In this document: positions 10,302 through 18,011 of the stretch, piece by piece
Position numbering within the stretch: position 1 is the stretch's first letter
Layout of the letters: the number at the start of each line of letters is the position of its first letter
DNA from: Phycisphaerales bacterium
Lineage (GTDB): Bacteria; Planctomycetota; Phycisphaerae; Phycisphaerales; UBA1924
NCBI GenBank assembly: GCA_029260555.1
Contig: JAJDCZ010000029.1
Span: 1-32,213 of the forward strand
Direction of reading: 5' to 3'
DNA length: 32,213 nucleotides
Program-made: the position numbers and the translations under genes
Notes under the pieces: generated by a model
Databases searched by the model: none
What the model saw: the letters and a program-made list of their open reading frames with translations, nothing else
What the model was told of the DNA's origin: nothing

Positions 10302-10637
10302 ATGTCAGATACAACCTGCAATCTGGATCAGTTCAAAGCCGGTCAGCCCATCCGCTGCACCATCACCAAAGAACCACGCGCCGAGGATAAATCCCAAACC
10401 ATCGCCAGACTGATGCGCCACGATCCTGCAATGGCCAAAAGCCTGCGTAAAGCTCAGCGTGGCCGTGAAAAACGCATGATCGTCTACACCCGTGGTGGCC
10501 GCGACTGGTACCAGCGCGAACGCTGTGGCAAAATCCTCCGCGTCAAAGAAGGCGAGTCCTGGACCATGCCCTTCACCTTCCAGATCGCACCTGACCTGGC
10601 AGCCGTCGCAACATTCCTCAAAATCGAATCCGCCTGA
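10302..10637 (+). CDS. Conserved-looking small cytoplasmic protein, unknown function
   Basis: This 111-residue protein starts at the ATG at 10302 (MSDTTCNLDQFKAGQPIRCT). The frame stays open upstream to 10140, but those residues look random. There is no signal peptide or membrane segment. Ordered charged blocks (KSQTIARLMRHDPAMAKSLR, then RGGRDWYQRERCGKILRVKE) and a hydrophobic C-terminus (PDLAAVATFLKIESA) suggest a compact folded domain. Two cysteines (positions 6 and about 77) could be functional. Basic residues dominate the middle, so nucleic-acid binding is possible, but that is inference. It ends 9 bp before the lipoprotein gene and is probably cotranscribed with it. Confidence 0.7.
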   Translation: MSDTTCNLDQFKAGQPIRCTITKEPRAEDKSQTIARLMRHDPAMAKSLRKAQRGREKRMIVYTRGGRDWYQRERCGKILRVKEGESWTMPFTFQIAPDLAAVATFLKIESA

Positions 10638-10646
10638 TCGATTGAA

Positions 10647-11096
10647 ATGATCCGCTCTTTAAAAATCAGCCCCCTCCTGCTCAGCGCACTTTTCTGCAGC
10701 CTGGCTGTCACTATGCTCCCCGCTTGCAGCAAAACGCCCTCCAACACTCAAAAAAACAATCCGCCAGACGCAATCTATACCGTCAAAGGCCAAATCATTC
10801 AACTGCCCGATCCCAAACGCCCCGTGCTCGAGTTCCAGATCCACCACGAACCCATCCCCAACTTCACAGGCATGGATGGTTCAATCGTTCAAGATGGCGA
10901 TGACAATCCCGTAGGCATGAACGCCATGATCATGCCCTTCACCACCGATAAAAACATGGACCTCTCGCCCTTCAAACCCAACGATAAAATCTTGTTCACT
11001 TTTGAAGTCCGCTGGACAACCTCGCCCCGAATGCTCATCACCGCGATCGAGAAACTCCCCGACAACACCGAAATGATCTTCTCCAGACCCGACTAA
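10647..11096 (+). CDS. Lipoprotein with a CusF-like copper-binding domain
   Basis: This is a 149-residue protein. It has a lipoprotein signal peptide: basic start MIRSLK, hydrophobic core SPLLLSALFCSLAVTML, lipobox LPAC with Cys at about 27. The remainder resembles the CusF/copper-binding beta-barrel domain: YTVKGQIIQLPDPKRPVLEF, then HHEPIPNF, then MNAMIMPF (the family usually has a MPAMTMPF-type segment), then LSPFKPNDKILFTFEVRW. The Met/His-rich strands are the usual Cu(I) ligands. CusF-type domains carry copper in the periplasm, alone or with CusCBA or SCO proteins; none of those is in this window. A role in copper handling is therefore an inference from the domain. An extra acidic loop (about residues 78-88) separates the two conserved segments. 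Confidence 0.7.
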   Translation: MIRSLKISPLLLSALFCSLAVTMLPACSKTPSNTQKNNPPDAIYTVKGQIIQLPDPKRPVLEFQIHHEPIPNFTGMDGSIVQDGDDNPVGMNAMIMPFTTDKNMDLSPFKPNDKILFTFEVRWTTSPRMLITAIEKLPDNTEMIFSRPD

Positions 11097-11118
11097 CCCC
11101 CACCCACCCCCACCCCCC
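11097..11118 (-). repeat. Potential G-quadruplex with one-base loops
   Basis: On the minus strand this is a run of G6-T-G5-T-G3-T-G5, that is four G-tracts separated by single T bases. This is the pattern that forms the most stable parallel quadruplexes. It begins directly after the stop codon of the CusF-like lipoprotein gene. No minus-strand gene is read through it if the terminator at 11165-11205 works, so it may act at the DNA level or on the plus-strand transcript end as C-tracts. Confidence 0.5.
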
Positions 11119-11164
11119 AAATCTTCACAACCCACACAAATACATATCCGGTTTCACCAGCGCA

Positions 11165-11205
11165 TAAAAAAACCCGGCACCTGACACGAATGTCAAGCAC
11201 CGGGT
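11165..11205 (-). terminator. Rho-independent terminator, minus strand
   Basis: Read on the minus strand, ACCCGG and CCGGGT arms enclose a nearly complete inner pairing (TTGACA with TGTCA around TTCG) and are followed by a run of seven or eight T. It lies about 230 bp past the stop of the uracil-DNA glycosylase gene and probably ends that transcript. Confidence 0.75.
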
Positions 11206-11437
11206 CTCGTGGGGGTCTTGGTCAATACAAACTGAATAACACCTGAGCAGGATTCAATATTCCCGCTCTCCCTCATTTTTCCCTTCCCCACACCCCTGCA
11301 TGTCTCCCCACAATCCTCAAGATTGAGGCCGAAGGCTTATTCGCACAAACCCCCCACACTGTTGCAGATTATCTGTAATTTGAGCACTTCCCCCAAGATC
11401 CCCCCAACATCCTGCCCTATTTCCTGCTCCTTTCCCC
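11206..11437. other. Intergenic stretch with no recognised feature
   Basis: These 232 bp lie between the minus-strand terminator and the glycosylase stop. The plus strand is pyrimidine-rich with several short C runs. No open frame with coding character, no tRNA and no clear repeat was seen. It would be the 3' untranslated part of the glycosylase transcript. Confidence 0.5.
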
Positions 11438-12214
11438 TTACTCCCCCCCCAACCCCTTCAGCCCCAGCCTCGTCATCACCTGCTGAAGATCCGACCACAC
11501 CTTGGCGCGGTTCTCCTCTGTGTACTGCCTCAATAAAAACGCAGGGTGATATGTCGGCATCACAGGTACACTCCTCCCCCCTTGAGGGTCTGTCAACTCC
11601 CACCACCGCGCACGCATCCGTCCCATTGTCTCATCCGTGTCCAGCAAAAGCTGCCCCGCAGGCTTGCCCAGCGTCACAATCACATCAGGCTCAATGATCC
11701 GAATCTGCTCAAACAGATACTTCGAACTGGCCTTTGTCTCCTCCGTCGTAGGCGTCGCGTTGTTCGGAGGCCTCACCTTCAACACATTGGCAATATACAC
11801 CTCCGCACGACTCAACCCCATCGCCACAATCATCTTCTCAAGCAGTTGGCCACCCCGACCAACAAAAGGCCTGCCCGTCTTGTCCTCCTCCGCACCCGGC
11901 GCCTCCCCCACAAACATCAGCCTCGCATCAGGATCACCCTCGCCAAAGACAATGTTCGTAAACGAATACCCGAACTTGTCATGCGGAGCCTCAGCAATGT
12001 ACCGCTCCAGCAGCATATCAAGCTGCGCCTGCTTCGAACCCGCACTCTTTGTCACACGCGTCATCGATTCATCCTCAGGCCGCAACAACTCACCACAAAC
12101 ATGCTCACCCTCTGCCTCCTCACCACTGCGATAGCAAGGCACAAAGTCCACCCCTAAAAGCTGTGCTGTTCGCGCATGCTGATATACCAGGCTGCCAAGC
12201 TTCTCAGTATTCAC
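11438..12214 (-). CDS. Family-4-like uracil-DNA glycosylase lacking the Fe-S cysteines
   Basis: This is a 258-residue protein from a GTG start (12214) preceded by AGAAGGATGAG. It has the family-4 uracil-DNA glycosylase signatures: motif A GEAPGAEED (103-111), FVGRGGQLLEKMI, the KVRPPNN segment (146-152) and motif B HPAFLL (223-228). The enzyme removes uracil from DNA to start base excision repair. Classical family-4 enzymes hold a [4Fe-4S] cluster through four cysteines, two of them in KCRPP and in the helix just after it. Here those positions are Val147 and the KASSKYL stretch, and the whole protein has only Cys27 and Cys40, so a four-cysteine cluster is impossible. About 80 N-terminal residues precede the catalytic core. 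The fold assignment is firm; activity is inferred. Confidence 0.88.
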   Translation of the reverse strand: MNTEKLGSLVYQHARTAQLLGVDFVPCYRSGEEAEGEHVCGELLRPEDESMTRVTKSAGSKQAQLDMLLERYIAEAPHDKFGYSFTNIVFGEGDPDARLMFVGEAPGAEEDKTGRPFVGRGGQLLEKMIVAMGLSRAEVYIANVLKVRPPNNATPTTEETKASSKYLFEQIRIIEPDVIVTLGKPAGQLLLDTDETMGRMRARWWELTDPQGGRSVPVMPTYHPAFLLRQYTEENRAKVWSDLQQVMTRLGLKGLGGE

Positions 12215-12258
12215 AAATGATTCTCATCCTTCTGGCCTGAACTATCCACACCCCTTGC

Positions 12259-13713
12259 TCATTCATGTGGATTTTCATCAAGCCCAACTTCTTCTCTTCG
12301 CTTCGCAGCAGCCTGCACCTGAGCCTCATCCATCAACTCGTTCTCCGTCGATGCAACCACCGTCGCCACCATCAGATCACCCGTCACATTGCATGTCGTT
12401 CGACACATGTCCAAAAGCCGATCAACACCAAACAGGATCGCAATCCCAGGCCCGATCTGCTCGCCCATGCCCACCTGCTCAAGCACAATCACCAGCATGA
12501 TCAACCCCGCACTAGGCACCGCTGCAGTACCAATCGAGGCAAGCGTTGCAGTCATAATAATCGCCAGCTGATCAAACGCTGTTAGATCAATCCCAAACAT
12601 CTGGGCAATAAAGACCGCTGCCACACCCTGATACAGCGCCGTCCCATCCATGTTGATCGTCGCCCCCAGAGGCAACACAAACGCTGATACTTCCTCTGAA
12701 ACCCCGAGCCTCTGCTCAGCACATTCCATCGTCACCGGAAGTGTCGCAGCTGAAGATGAACTGGAAAACGCCAACAACTGTGCCGGTGCCACGCCACGGA
12801 AAAACCTTCGATACCCATATGGTGTCATCACTTTCAGAATGAGTGGATAGACCCCAAAAATCATGATCATCAACCCCGCCACCACCGTCAGGCTGTACAC
12901 CACGAGCGCCCCCAGCACATCAAGCCCCATCACCGCCACGACTTTAACAATGAGTGCAAAGACCGCCACCGGTGCTGCCTTCATCCCCACATTCACCAGC
13001 TTGATTACCAGATCCGTCATGCCATCACAAAACCCGATGATCGGCGCAGCTTTGGTTTCTCGTATCAGCGTCAGTCCGATCCCGATGATCAACGCTGTGA
13101 CGACAATCTGAAGCATCTGTGTATTGGCCAGCGCCGCAGCCGGGTTCCTGGGCACCAGATCCACCAATCGATCCCAAACCGTCAAGTTCTCCACCGTCGC
13201 CCGATTTGTCTGGGCACTGGCTAGCTTCGATGCTGCTTCACTTGCGTGCATCTCCACTAATTTGTCACGCGTTTTCTCACTGATGTACCCGCCCGGCTTG
13301 ATCGTATTGACCAGCACCAGCCCCACACTCACCGCAAGCGCCGTCGTACACAGATATATCACAATCGTCTTGCCACCGATTCGACTCAGTTTCTTCAGAT
13401 CATTCAGGCTCGACGCACCCACGATCAAACTGAACAAAACCAGAGGCACAGCAATGAACCTCAACGCCCGTATAAACAGATCACCAACAAACTGATTCAA
13501 ATGTGCCACAAACCGCACACCATACGCCACCACCCCCGCATCCTCATTGACCTGTTCCCCTCCACCCGTCATGAACGCTGATGGGGCATCTACACCGATC
13601 GCCTCCCATGTTTTGCTGCTCCAGCCAACATTGATCACCACACCAACAATCAATCCCAGCACCAGACCAATGAGAATCTTCCAGTGCAGCGCCAGCGTCG
13701 TTCGTTGTGCCAA
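12259..13713 (-). CDS. Dicarboxylate/amino acid:cation symporter (DAACS family)
   Basis: This is a 484-residue, multi-span inner-membrane transporter that takes up C4-dicarboxylates or acidic amino acids with Na+ or H+. It has the family signatures: the serine-rich hairpin tip SSSSAATLPVTMECAE, the substrate/cation segment LPLGATINMDGTALYQG, the second hairpin GTAAVPSAGLIMLVIVLEQV and the TM8 motif DRLLDMCRTTCNVTGDLMVA. Length and N-terminal hydrophobic segments are normal for GltP/DctA/GltT. A longer loop after about residue 130 (ISEKTRDKLVEMHASEAASK) is typical of some members. The start is TTG with AGGAG 7 nt upstream. The 44-bp gap to the glycosylase gene would allow joint transcription. 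The substrate cannot be fixed from the sequence. Confidence 0.92.
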   Translation of the reverse strand: MAQRTTLALHWKILIGLVLGLIVGVVINVGWSSKTWEAIGVDAPSAFMTGGGEQVNEDAGVVAYGVRFVAHLNQFVGDLFIRALRFIAVPLVLFSLIVGASSLNDLKKLSRIGGKTIVIYLCTTALAVSVGLVLVNTIKPGGYISEKTRDKLVEMHASEAASKLASAQTNRATVENLTVWDRLVDLVPRNPAAALANTQMLQIVVTALIIGIGLTLIRETKAAPIIGFCDGMTDLVIKLVNVGMKAAPVAVFALIVKVVAVMGLDVLGALVVYSLTVVAGLMIMIFGVYPLILKVMTPYGYRRFFRGVAPAQLLAFSSSSSAATLPVTMECAEQRLGVSEEVSAFVLPLGATINMDGTALYQGVAAVFIAQMFGIDLTAFDQLAIIMTATLASIGTAAVPSAGLIMLVIVLEQVGMGEQIGPGIAILFGVDRLLDMCRTTCNVTGDLMVATVVASTENELMDEAQVQAAAKRREEVGLDENPHE

Positions 13714-13790
13714 AGCAAGTCTCCTGCCCCATCAACCCCAGCCAGTCATCCGCACCAAGGTACGCCCATCACCCCCAAAGCTCAAGTTGA

Positions 13791-13842
13791 CCCCCCACCC
13801 CTCAACCCCCCAACCCCCCAGCCCCAACCCAGCCCCTTCCCC
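13791..13842 (-). repeat. G-rich tract with quadruplex potential
   Basis: The minus strand has at least seven runs of three to six G separated by one to five bases, located between the end of the SecA-like gene and the symporter gene. In the direction of both genes it would be part of the RNA, either as the 3' end of the export operon or as the leader of the symporter mRNA. No hairpin with a T-tract was found in this gap, so whether transcription passes through is unknown. Confidence 0.4.
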
Positions 13843-13846
13843 AGCA

Positions 13847-15820
13847 TCACCCTCCGGGCATATATTGATCAATCCAGTCGTCCTGCTTCAGCACTGACGC
13901 CCGGTTCCTTCTGGCCCTTGCTTCAGCGGTACGCTGGGCATTGCGAAGCACCGCACGAACGAGCCTCGTCGCACGGATTTCATCGCTGGCACTTCGACTC
14001 GCCAGATACGCACCTGCCTTGGGCGCATTGTGCCGAATCAGCTCGTCCTCAATCGACACAAAGAACTGTGCCGATCCGGGATCGCCCTGACGACCTGCCC
14101 TTCCTACAAACTGCCGATCAATTCGACTGGCTGAGTGCATCTCTGACAAAATCACATGCAGCCCGCCCAACTCACACGCCTTGTCCTCAAGCAAAATGTC
14201 CGTCCCTCGCCCAGCCATGTTCGTTGCCACCGTAATCGCGCCAACTCGCCCAGCCTTGGCAATCAATCCCGCTTCTTCCTGATCAAAGTTGGCGTTAAGC
14301 ACCTGATGCGTCAGCCCCTGAGCTTCAAGTCGCTGTGAAATTAGTTCGGAAACTTCAATAGACCGCGTACCAACAAGAATCGGCCTTCCCACAGCATAAA
14401 GTCTGCGAATCTCTTCCACGATCGCATTGAACTTCCCCTCTGCCGACTTGAACACACGCATCGGCCACTGCTCACGAATCAAAGGCCGATTCGTAGGCAT
14501 CACCGTCACAGGTCTTTCATAAACCTGTTCCATCTCAATCGCCGAATCCGCAATCGTCCCTGTCATGCCGCACAAAAATGGGTATGACCGGAAAAACCGC
14601 TGAAAACTCAACCTCGCCAGCGTCTGACGATCCGCAGTCACCTGCAACCCTTCCTTGGCCTCCACCGCCTGGTGCAACCCGTGCTCCCACGAACGATCCG
14701 GCAAGAACCGCCCTGTATATTCATCAACAATCACCACCTGCCCATCCACCACCTGATAATGATGCCCCCGCAGATAGCAATGCCTGGCAACCAGCGCATT
14801 GCGGATCAACTCCTCAGCTCTTCTGCTCGCATTCCAGATCGGATCGCTCAACTCTGCCACCAGCTGCCTCACCCGCTCGACCCCGCGCCTGCCAAGCTCC
14901 GTCCGCTTGCGAACATACTCAACCTTGTAATCAGGCCCTTCATCGAGCAACTCAGCAATCCGTGCCCCCTCCGCATAGACCTGCGCCATGTCATCCTCAC
15001 GCCTGGCCTGCGCGATAATCAAAGGCACAACCCCCTCGTCAATCAGCACCGCATCCGCTTCATCAACCATCGCGGCCCTTAGACCGGGCACCATCGCCCC
15101 GGTCGAACCCATCGCAGCCATCATCTGCCGACCCATCCAGGCAGAACTTATCGGCCCCAGCCTGATCTGATCTCGCAACCAGTCCGCTGTAATCTGCTTG
15201 GGCGTGCCATACACAATGGGCAACCTGTATACCTCAGCTCGCTCTGCCGGGTCCATCTCCTGCGTGATCGCTCCACACGCCAGTCCGCATCGCGTATATA
15301 TTCGGCTCCGCGATCTGGCATCACGCTCAGCCAAATAATCATTCACCGTAAAAACATGCAGATGCCTTCGCCGCCAGGCAATCAACGGCGCTGCAACCGA
15401 ACCTGTCAGCGTCTTCCCCTCACCCGTAACCATCTCGACGATTCGACCCCGCACCAGCGCCATCGCTGCCATCATCTGGACAATGAAAGGCTCCTCGCCC
15501 GTCTCACGCCTGGCCACCTCACGCACCAGCCCAAGCCCGCGCCGCACCGCCTGCTCATCAGCCCGCCCGCGAATAATCAACTCGCGTGTTTCCCTCACAG
15601 CCTCATCAAGCGCCGCTTCAGAATGCCCTCGAATCGACGCTGACATCGCATCAATCAACTCCGCCTGTTGGCGCAGCCAGGAAACCTTTTCCTTGCGATG
15701 ACGCAGCCGAAGCGATGCGTGCGCCCACTTGCGGTCAAGCCCCTTGGGAAGCTCAGGCCGCCGACGGCGACTTCGCATCGACTCATAAAGCGCATTGTAT
15801 TTACTCAACGCCTGGGACAT
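13847..15820 (-). CDS. Short SecA-like ATPase lacking the C-terminal third
   Basis: About 657 residues from the ATG at 15820, which has GGAG/GAGG just upstream; an in-frame GTG at 15835 is an alternative. The SecA motor is present: Walker A region VRGRIVEMVTGEGKT (TGEGKT about 132-137), TVNDYLAERDA, DEAD box MVDEADAVLID (about 253-256), the pre-protein-binding marker VIVDEYTGRF, FLCGMTGTI, the NMAGRGTDI motif and FVGRAGRQGDPGSAQFFVS. It ends a few residues after VLKQDDWID, which corresponds to the start of the helical scaffold. The rest of the scaffold with its two-helix finger, the wing domain and the zinc-binding tail are therefore missing (normal SecA is 800-1000 residues). The N-terminus is unusually basic. 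It is the last gene of the HlyD/M50 operon, 28 bp after the previous stop (13 bp from the GTG). Probably an accessory, SecA2-like export motor. Confidence 0.88.
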   Translation of the reverse strand: MSQALSKYNALYESMRSRRRRPELPKGLDRKWAHASLRLRHRKEKVSWLRQQAELIDAMSASIRGHSEAALDEAVRETRELIIRGRADEQAVRRGLGLVREVARRETGEEPFIVQMMAAMALVRGRIVEMVTGEGKTLTGSVAAPLIAWRRRHLHVFTVNDYLAERDARSRSRIYTRCGLACGAITQEMDPAERAEVYRLPIVYGTPKQITADWLRDQIRLGPISSAWMGRQMMAAMGSTGAMVPGLRAAMVDEADAVLIDEGVVPLIIAQARREDDMAQVYAEGARIAELLDEGPDYKVEYVRKRTELGRRGVERVRQLVAELSDPIWNASRRAEELIRNALVARHCYLRGHHYQVVDGQVVIVDEYTGRFLPDRSWEHGLHQAVEAKEGLQVTADRQTLARLSFQRFFRSYPFLCGMTGTIADSAIEMEQVYERPVTVMPTNRPLIREQWPMRVFKSAEGKFNAIVEEIRRLYAVGRPILVGTRSIEVSELISQRLEAQGLTHQVLNANFDQEEAGLIAKAGRVGAITVATNMAGRGTDILLEDKACELGGLHVILSEMHSASRIDRQFVGRAGRQGDPGSAQFFVSIEDELIRHNAPKAGAYLASRSASDEIRATRLVRAVLRNAQRTAEARARRNRASVLKQDDWIDQYMPGG

Positions 15821-15848
15821 CAGACCTCGCTCCACCAGCCCTGTAAAG

Positions 15849-17999
15849 TCACAGGTTCACCTTGCCCTGCACCAGCTTTGACAAGCGATCAACCCACTGC
15901 CACACCAAAGGCCTCTTGGGCAAATCAAAACGCAATGCCACCCGCTCGCCAGGCGGCGCAAACCCCACATCCTCAGGCTCAATATAAACAATGAACTGAG
16001 GCGTCTTGGTCCGCAACCCACCCTCATCTGACGGATCAGTCTCAATCGTCCCCCCACCCGCATAACCCAGACTCGCATGAGGCAACATCCCCTGCCCCGC
16101 TTCAATCGCCCGCACACTGGCGCCCCCATACTCAACTGCAGGCTCAGATGCCAGCTTCATCCGCACCGAATACTCAACCCCGTCAAACAACCACGCAGCT
16201 TCGCGTTGACTCATCGACGCTGCCACACGCACATGCTCCGTATCCACCACCTGACACAGCACCTGCCCCTTGCGCGCATACGCACCAATAAGATCCGCAG
16301 GATTCTGCCCCACAACCACGCCATCATGAGGCGACCGAACCGTCAACTTCTCAATGCGATCACGAATCGTCTTCTCAACATCCCGTCGCACCATCACCTG
16401 ATCACGCGCAATCTGCGCCCGCGCAGGCTGATTCGCCAGCGACTCAAGCTCAATGCTCTCATACTCGCGAATCTCCGCCTGCACAATCCTGAGCCTGGCC
16501 AGAAGCTCATCACTCAAACAGCTCACAATAGGATCACCTTTTTTCACACGATCCCCGGGCTTGACATGAGCGACGGAAACAAATCCATCAACGCTGAAAA
16601 ACACTCCCGTGCTCTGCAGACTCTGCACCACACCCACACCCCGGCGATGGTCTGGCATCGGCACCGCACCAATCAGCACCAGCGAAACAATCATCATCCC
16701 CAGACTCGTCGCAATCGCACGAATCCGGTGTTCGCCCAGTGCACTGTCCGTCGCCAGCCAGTGCACAAACTTGCCCACAGGCATCAAAAACCATGCACCC
16801 GCAGTCCAGATCGCCAGCAGCAGACCAATCGCAAACATCTTGCCCATCACCAGAAGCGTGATCGAAATAAACAGGAAAACACGATAAATCATCGCTGCGA
16901 TGCCATAGATAATCAAAATCCACCGCTCCGTCGTATTGATCGTCGGAGCCTTCGCCTGCTTGTTCACATACACATACCGTTTAAACCCATACTTGAGCAT
17001 GTCCATGGATCGCTGCATCAAGTTAGGTACTTCAACCAGATCGCTGAAGATGTAATACCCGTCAAATCGCATCAGCGGGTTCGCATTAAAAAGCACCGTC
17101 GATACGCTGGCTGTCAACATCGTGTTGTACGCCAGTTGATGCATGAGCTGCCCCGGCCCCGTATATATCCACACCAGCCCCGCCCCCGCTGCCAGCGCCA
17201 GTTCAAAGATCATCCCCCCTGCTCCAACCGCAATCCGCTGCCACTTGTTCGCAAATGCCCAGCATGATGACGCATCAACATACGGCGCAGGAAACAACAC
17301 CAGCAGCATCACGCCAAACTCGGGCACCTGCCCCCCAAACCGCTTGCAGATCACACCATGACCCGTTTCGTGTATTGCCTTGGCCACCACAAACACCACC
17401 GCAAGCCAAGGCCAGTTCGCTGGCGCCAGCGCACTGTCAAACCCACTCCGCAGTGCTTCCCAGTGAGGAAACAGACTCACCAGCCCAAACACAATCCACG
17501 CACACCAGAACAAAAACCCCCAGCGGTTCAAAATCGGCTTCATGATCGGTTCAAGCCAGGCCAGTATCCCATCGGGATTGAACAGCTTCATCCGAAAATA
17601 CATGATCCCGATCGCCTGTTGTTGAATCTTCTTCTTGGTTCGCTCCTTGCCCCTTTTCAACAGCTGCTCAACCTCAGGCGATGTATCCGCTGATAGCAGG
17701 TTCGAGTTATAAAGCTGACTCAAAAGTTGAATCACCTCGTTTTGCGTTGGTGCAGCATCGCCATTGTCTTCAAGCGAAATCTTCCAGACCTGCTCCACCG
17801 TGCGACTGCCATCAAGCAGTGCAACAAACTGATGCGCAATCGGATTCAACCGATAAAACTGGTTCGATGCTGGATCATGCACCACATACCAGCGCCGCCC
17901 ACGAAAGTGCTGACGCGTAATCTGCGTGTGCGATCGCAGCCGAGGCTTCATCTCGCGCACACGATGCCAGAAGGGCGAAAATGTAGGCCGCTCAGCCAA
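15849..17999 (-). CDS. PqqD-like / M50 metalloprotease / HlyD-like fusion membrane protein
   Basis: This is a 716-residue protein with three modules. Residues about 25-105 look like PqqD, the peptide-binding fold used with modified-peptide precursors (HDPASNQFYRLNPIAHQFVA, LDGSRTVEQVW). Residues about 155-430 are a site-2 (M50) zinc protease: HETGH at 210-214 gives the zinc ligands and Glu211, and NPLMRFDGYY (307-316) gives the third ligand Asp. Several membrane segments surround these and continue to about 450. Residues about 455-716 are a HlyD-like barrel: VDGFVSVAHVKPGDRVKKGD and SPHDGVVVGQNPADLIG. The start is TTG with GGGAG just upstream, 12 bp after the previous gene. It is related to the YydH-like 'peptide zinc metalloprotease' proteins. 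No radical SAM or precursor peptide gene was seen nearby. Confidence 0.85.
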   Translation of the reverse strand: MAERPTFSPFWHRVREMKPRLRSHTQITRQHFRGRRWYVVHDPASNQFYRLNPIAHQFVALLDGSRTVEQVWKISLEDNGDAAPTQNEVIQLLSQLYNSNLLSADTSPEVEQLLKRGKERTKKKIQQQAIGIMYFRMKLFNPDGILAWLEPIMKPILNRWGFLFWCAWIVFGLVSLFPHWEALRSGFDSALAPANWPWLAVVFVVAKAIHETGHGVICKRFGGQVPEFGVMLLVLFPAPYVDASSCWAFANKWQRIAVGAGGMIFELALAAGAGLVWIYTGPGQLMHQLAYNTMLTASVSTVLFNANPLMRFDGYYIFSDLVEVPNLMQRSMDMLKYGFKRYVYVNKQAKAPTINTTERWILIIYGIAAMIYRVFLFISITLLVMGKMFAIGLLLAIWTAGAWFLMPVGKFVHWLATDSALGEHRIRAIATSLGMMIVSLVLIGAVPMPDHRRGVGVVQSLQSTGVFFSVDGFVSVAHVKPGDRVKKGDPIVSCLSDELLARLRIVQAEIREYESIELESLANQPARAQIARDQVMVRRDVEKTIRDRIEKLTVRSPHDGVVVGQNPADLIGAYARKGQVLCQVVDTEHVRVAASMSQREAAWLFDGVEYSVRMKLASEPAVEYGGASVRAIEAGQGMLPHASLGYAGGGTIETDPSDEGGLRTKTPQFIVYIEPEDVGFAPPGERVALRFDLPKRPLVWQWVDRLSKLVQGKVNL

Positions 18000-18011
18000 A
18001 GATCACTCCCA

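Noticed and set aside
16077..17267. 396-residue plus-strand open frame
   Set aside because: Antisense to the M50/HlyD gene, extremely His/Arg/Asn/Pro-rich, no recognisable fold; the sense frame has clear motifs.
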